From: Budorcas taxicolor
Lineage: Eukaryota; Chordata; Mammalia; Artiodactyla; Bovidae
Assembly (NCBI RefSeq): GCF_023091745.1
Contig: NC_068935.1
Coordinates: forward strand, 21,807,775-21,871,774
Length of the DNA stretch: 64,000 nucleotides
Reading direction: 5' to 3'
In this document: positions 63,863 through 64,000 of the stretch, one piece after another
Position numbering within the stretch: position 1 is the first letter of the stretch
Layout of the letters: each line of letters starts with the position of its first letter
Notes under the pieces: generated by a model
Told to the model about the DNA's origin: nothing
The model's input: only the letters and a program-made list of their open reading frames with translations
Databases searched by the model: none
Position numbers and translations under genes: made by a program

Positions 63863-64000
63863 GAACTGACTATAGATACTGAGTACTGAGGCAGGTTAGG
63901 AAAGCTAATATGAAGAACCAAAGAACATCAGAGTTGTTTGAAGCCCAGGAATACTCAGAGAAATGGTATATATAGTATAATTTCCTTTCCACTACATAAT

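Overview
The window is vertebrate nuclear DNA from a ruminant (cattle, sheep, goat, buffalo or a close relative). The evidence is the repeat content: BovB (RTE-type) LINEs, bovine-type L1 LINEs, Bov-tA and Bov-A2 SINEs, and two cetartiodactyl CHR-type SINEs. These sit among older mammalian repeats (L2, MIR, old L1, a hAT/Charlie-group MER element and a solitary LTR). I found no exon of a host protein gene, no rRNA or functional tRNA gene, and no CRISPR or bacterial-type feature. The window is intergenic or intronic. Nearly every long reading frame is a decayed LINE ORF or its antisense shadow.

Layout. 1-7.6 kb: BovB copy running in from the window edge, an ancient repeat, an L1 piece lacking both ends (2311-4448), then an old L1 (4452-7640) broken by a younger L1 3' UTR and by a BovB that itself carries a Bov-A2 SINE. 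7.6-17.7 kb: a putative antisense LTR, old L1, many SINEs, and four BovB copies, including a tiny inverted one (13598-13796) and a 2 kb one with an 11 bp target-site duplication (14690-16719). 17.8-25 kb: sparser sequence with a solitary LTR at 22371-23139. 25-35 kb: old L1 sequence interrupted by BovB and SINEs. 35-40.8 kb: SINEs, one BovB, a hAT/MER fossil and microsatellites.

40857-51956 is the most structured part. It is one antisense L1 insertion, recognised by a 12 bp target-site duplication (ATGGTACCACTT at 40845-40856 and 51957-51968). It keeps both ends: a 3.0 kb 5' UTR with a YY1-type motif 12 nt from its start, and its 3' UTR. It was later broken by two BovB elements, one of which has a textbook 5' inversion with an 8 bp duplication. 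52-64 kb holds a short sense L1, MIRs, more BovB ends, two CHR SINEs, an L1 ORF2 remnant and L1 3' UTR scraps.

There is no gene network to describe. The biology is layered retrotransposition: L1 and BovB supply endonuclease and reverse transcriptase, Bov-tA/Bov-A2 share the BovB 3' end and are thought to be mobilised by it, and CHR SINEs and old repeats record earlier epochs. I read at least 15 BovB copies. Family names come from recognising consensus motifs by eye; boundaries without a stated duplication are approximate by 5-30 bases. No undescribed biological system was found. The most useful leads are the nested L1/BovB locus, a frameshift shared by two BovB copies, a close inverted BovB pair, and the repeats in the L1 5' UTR.
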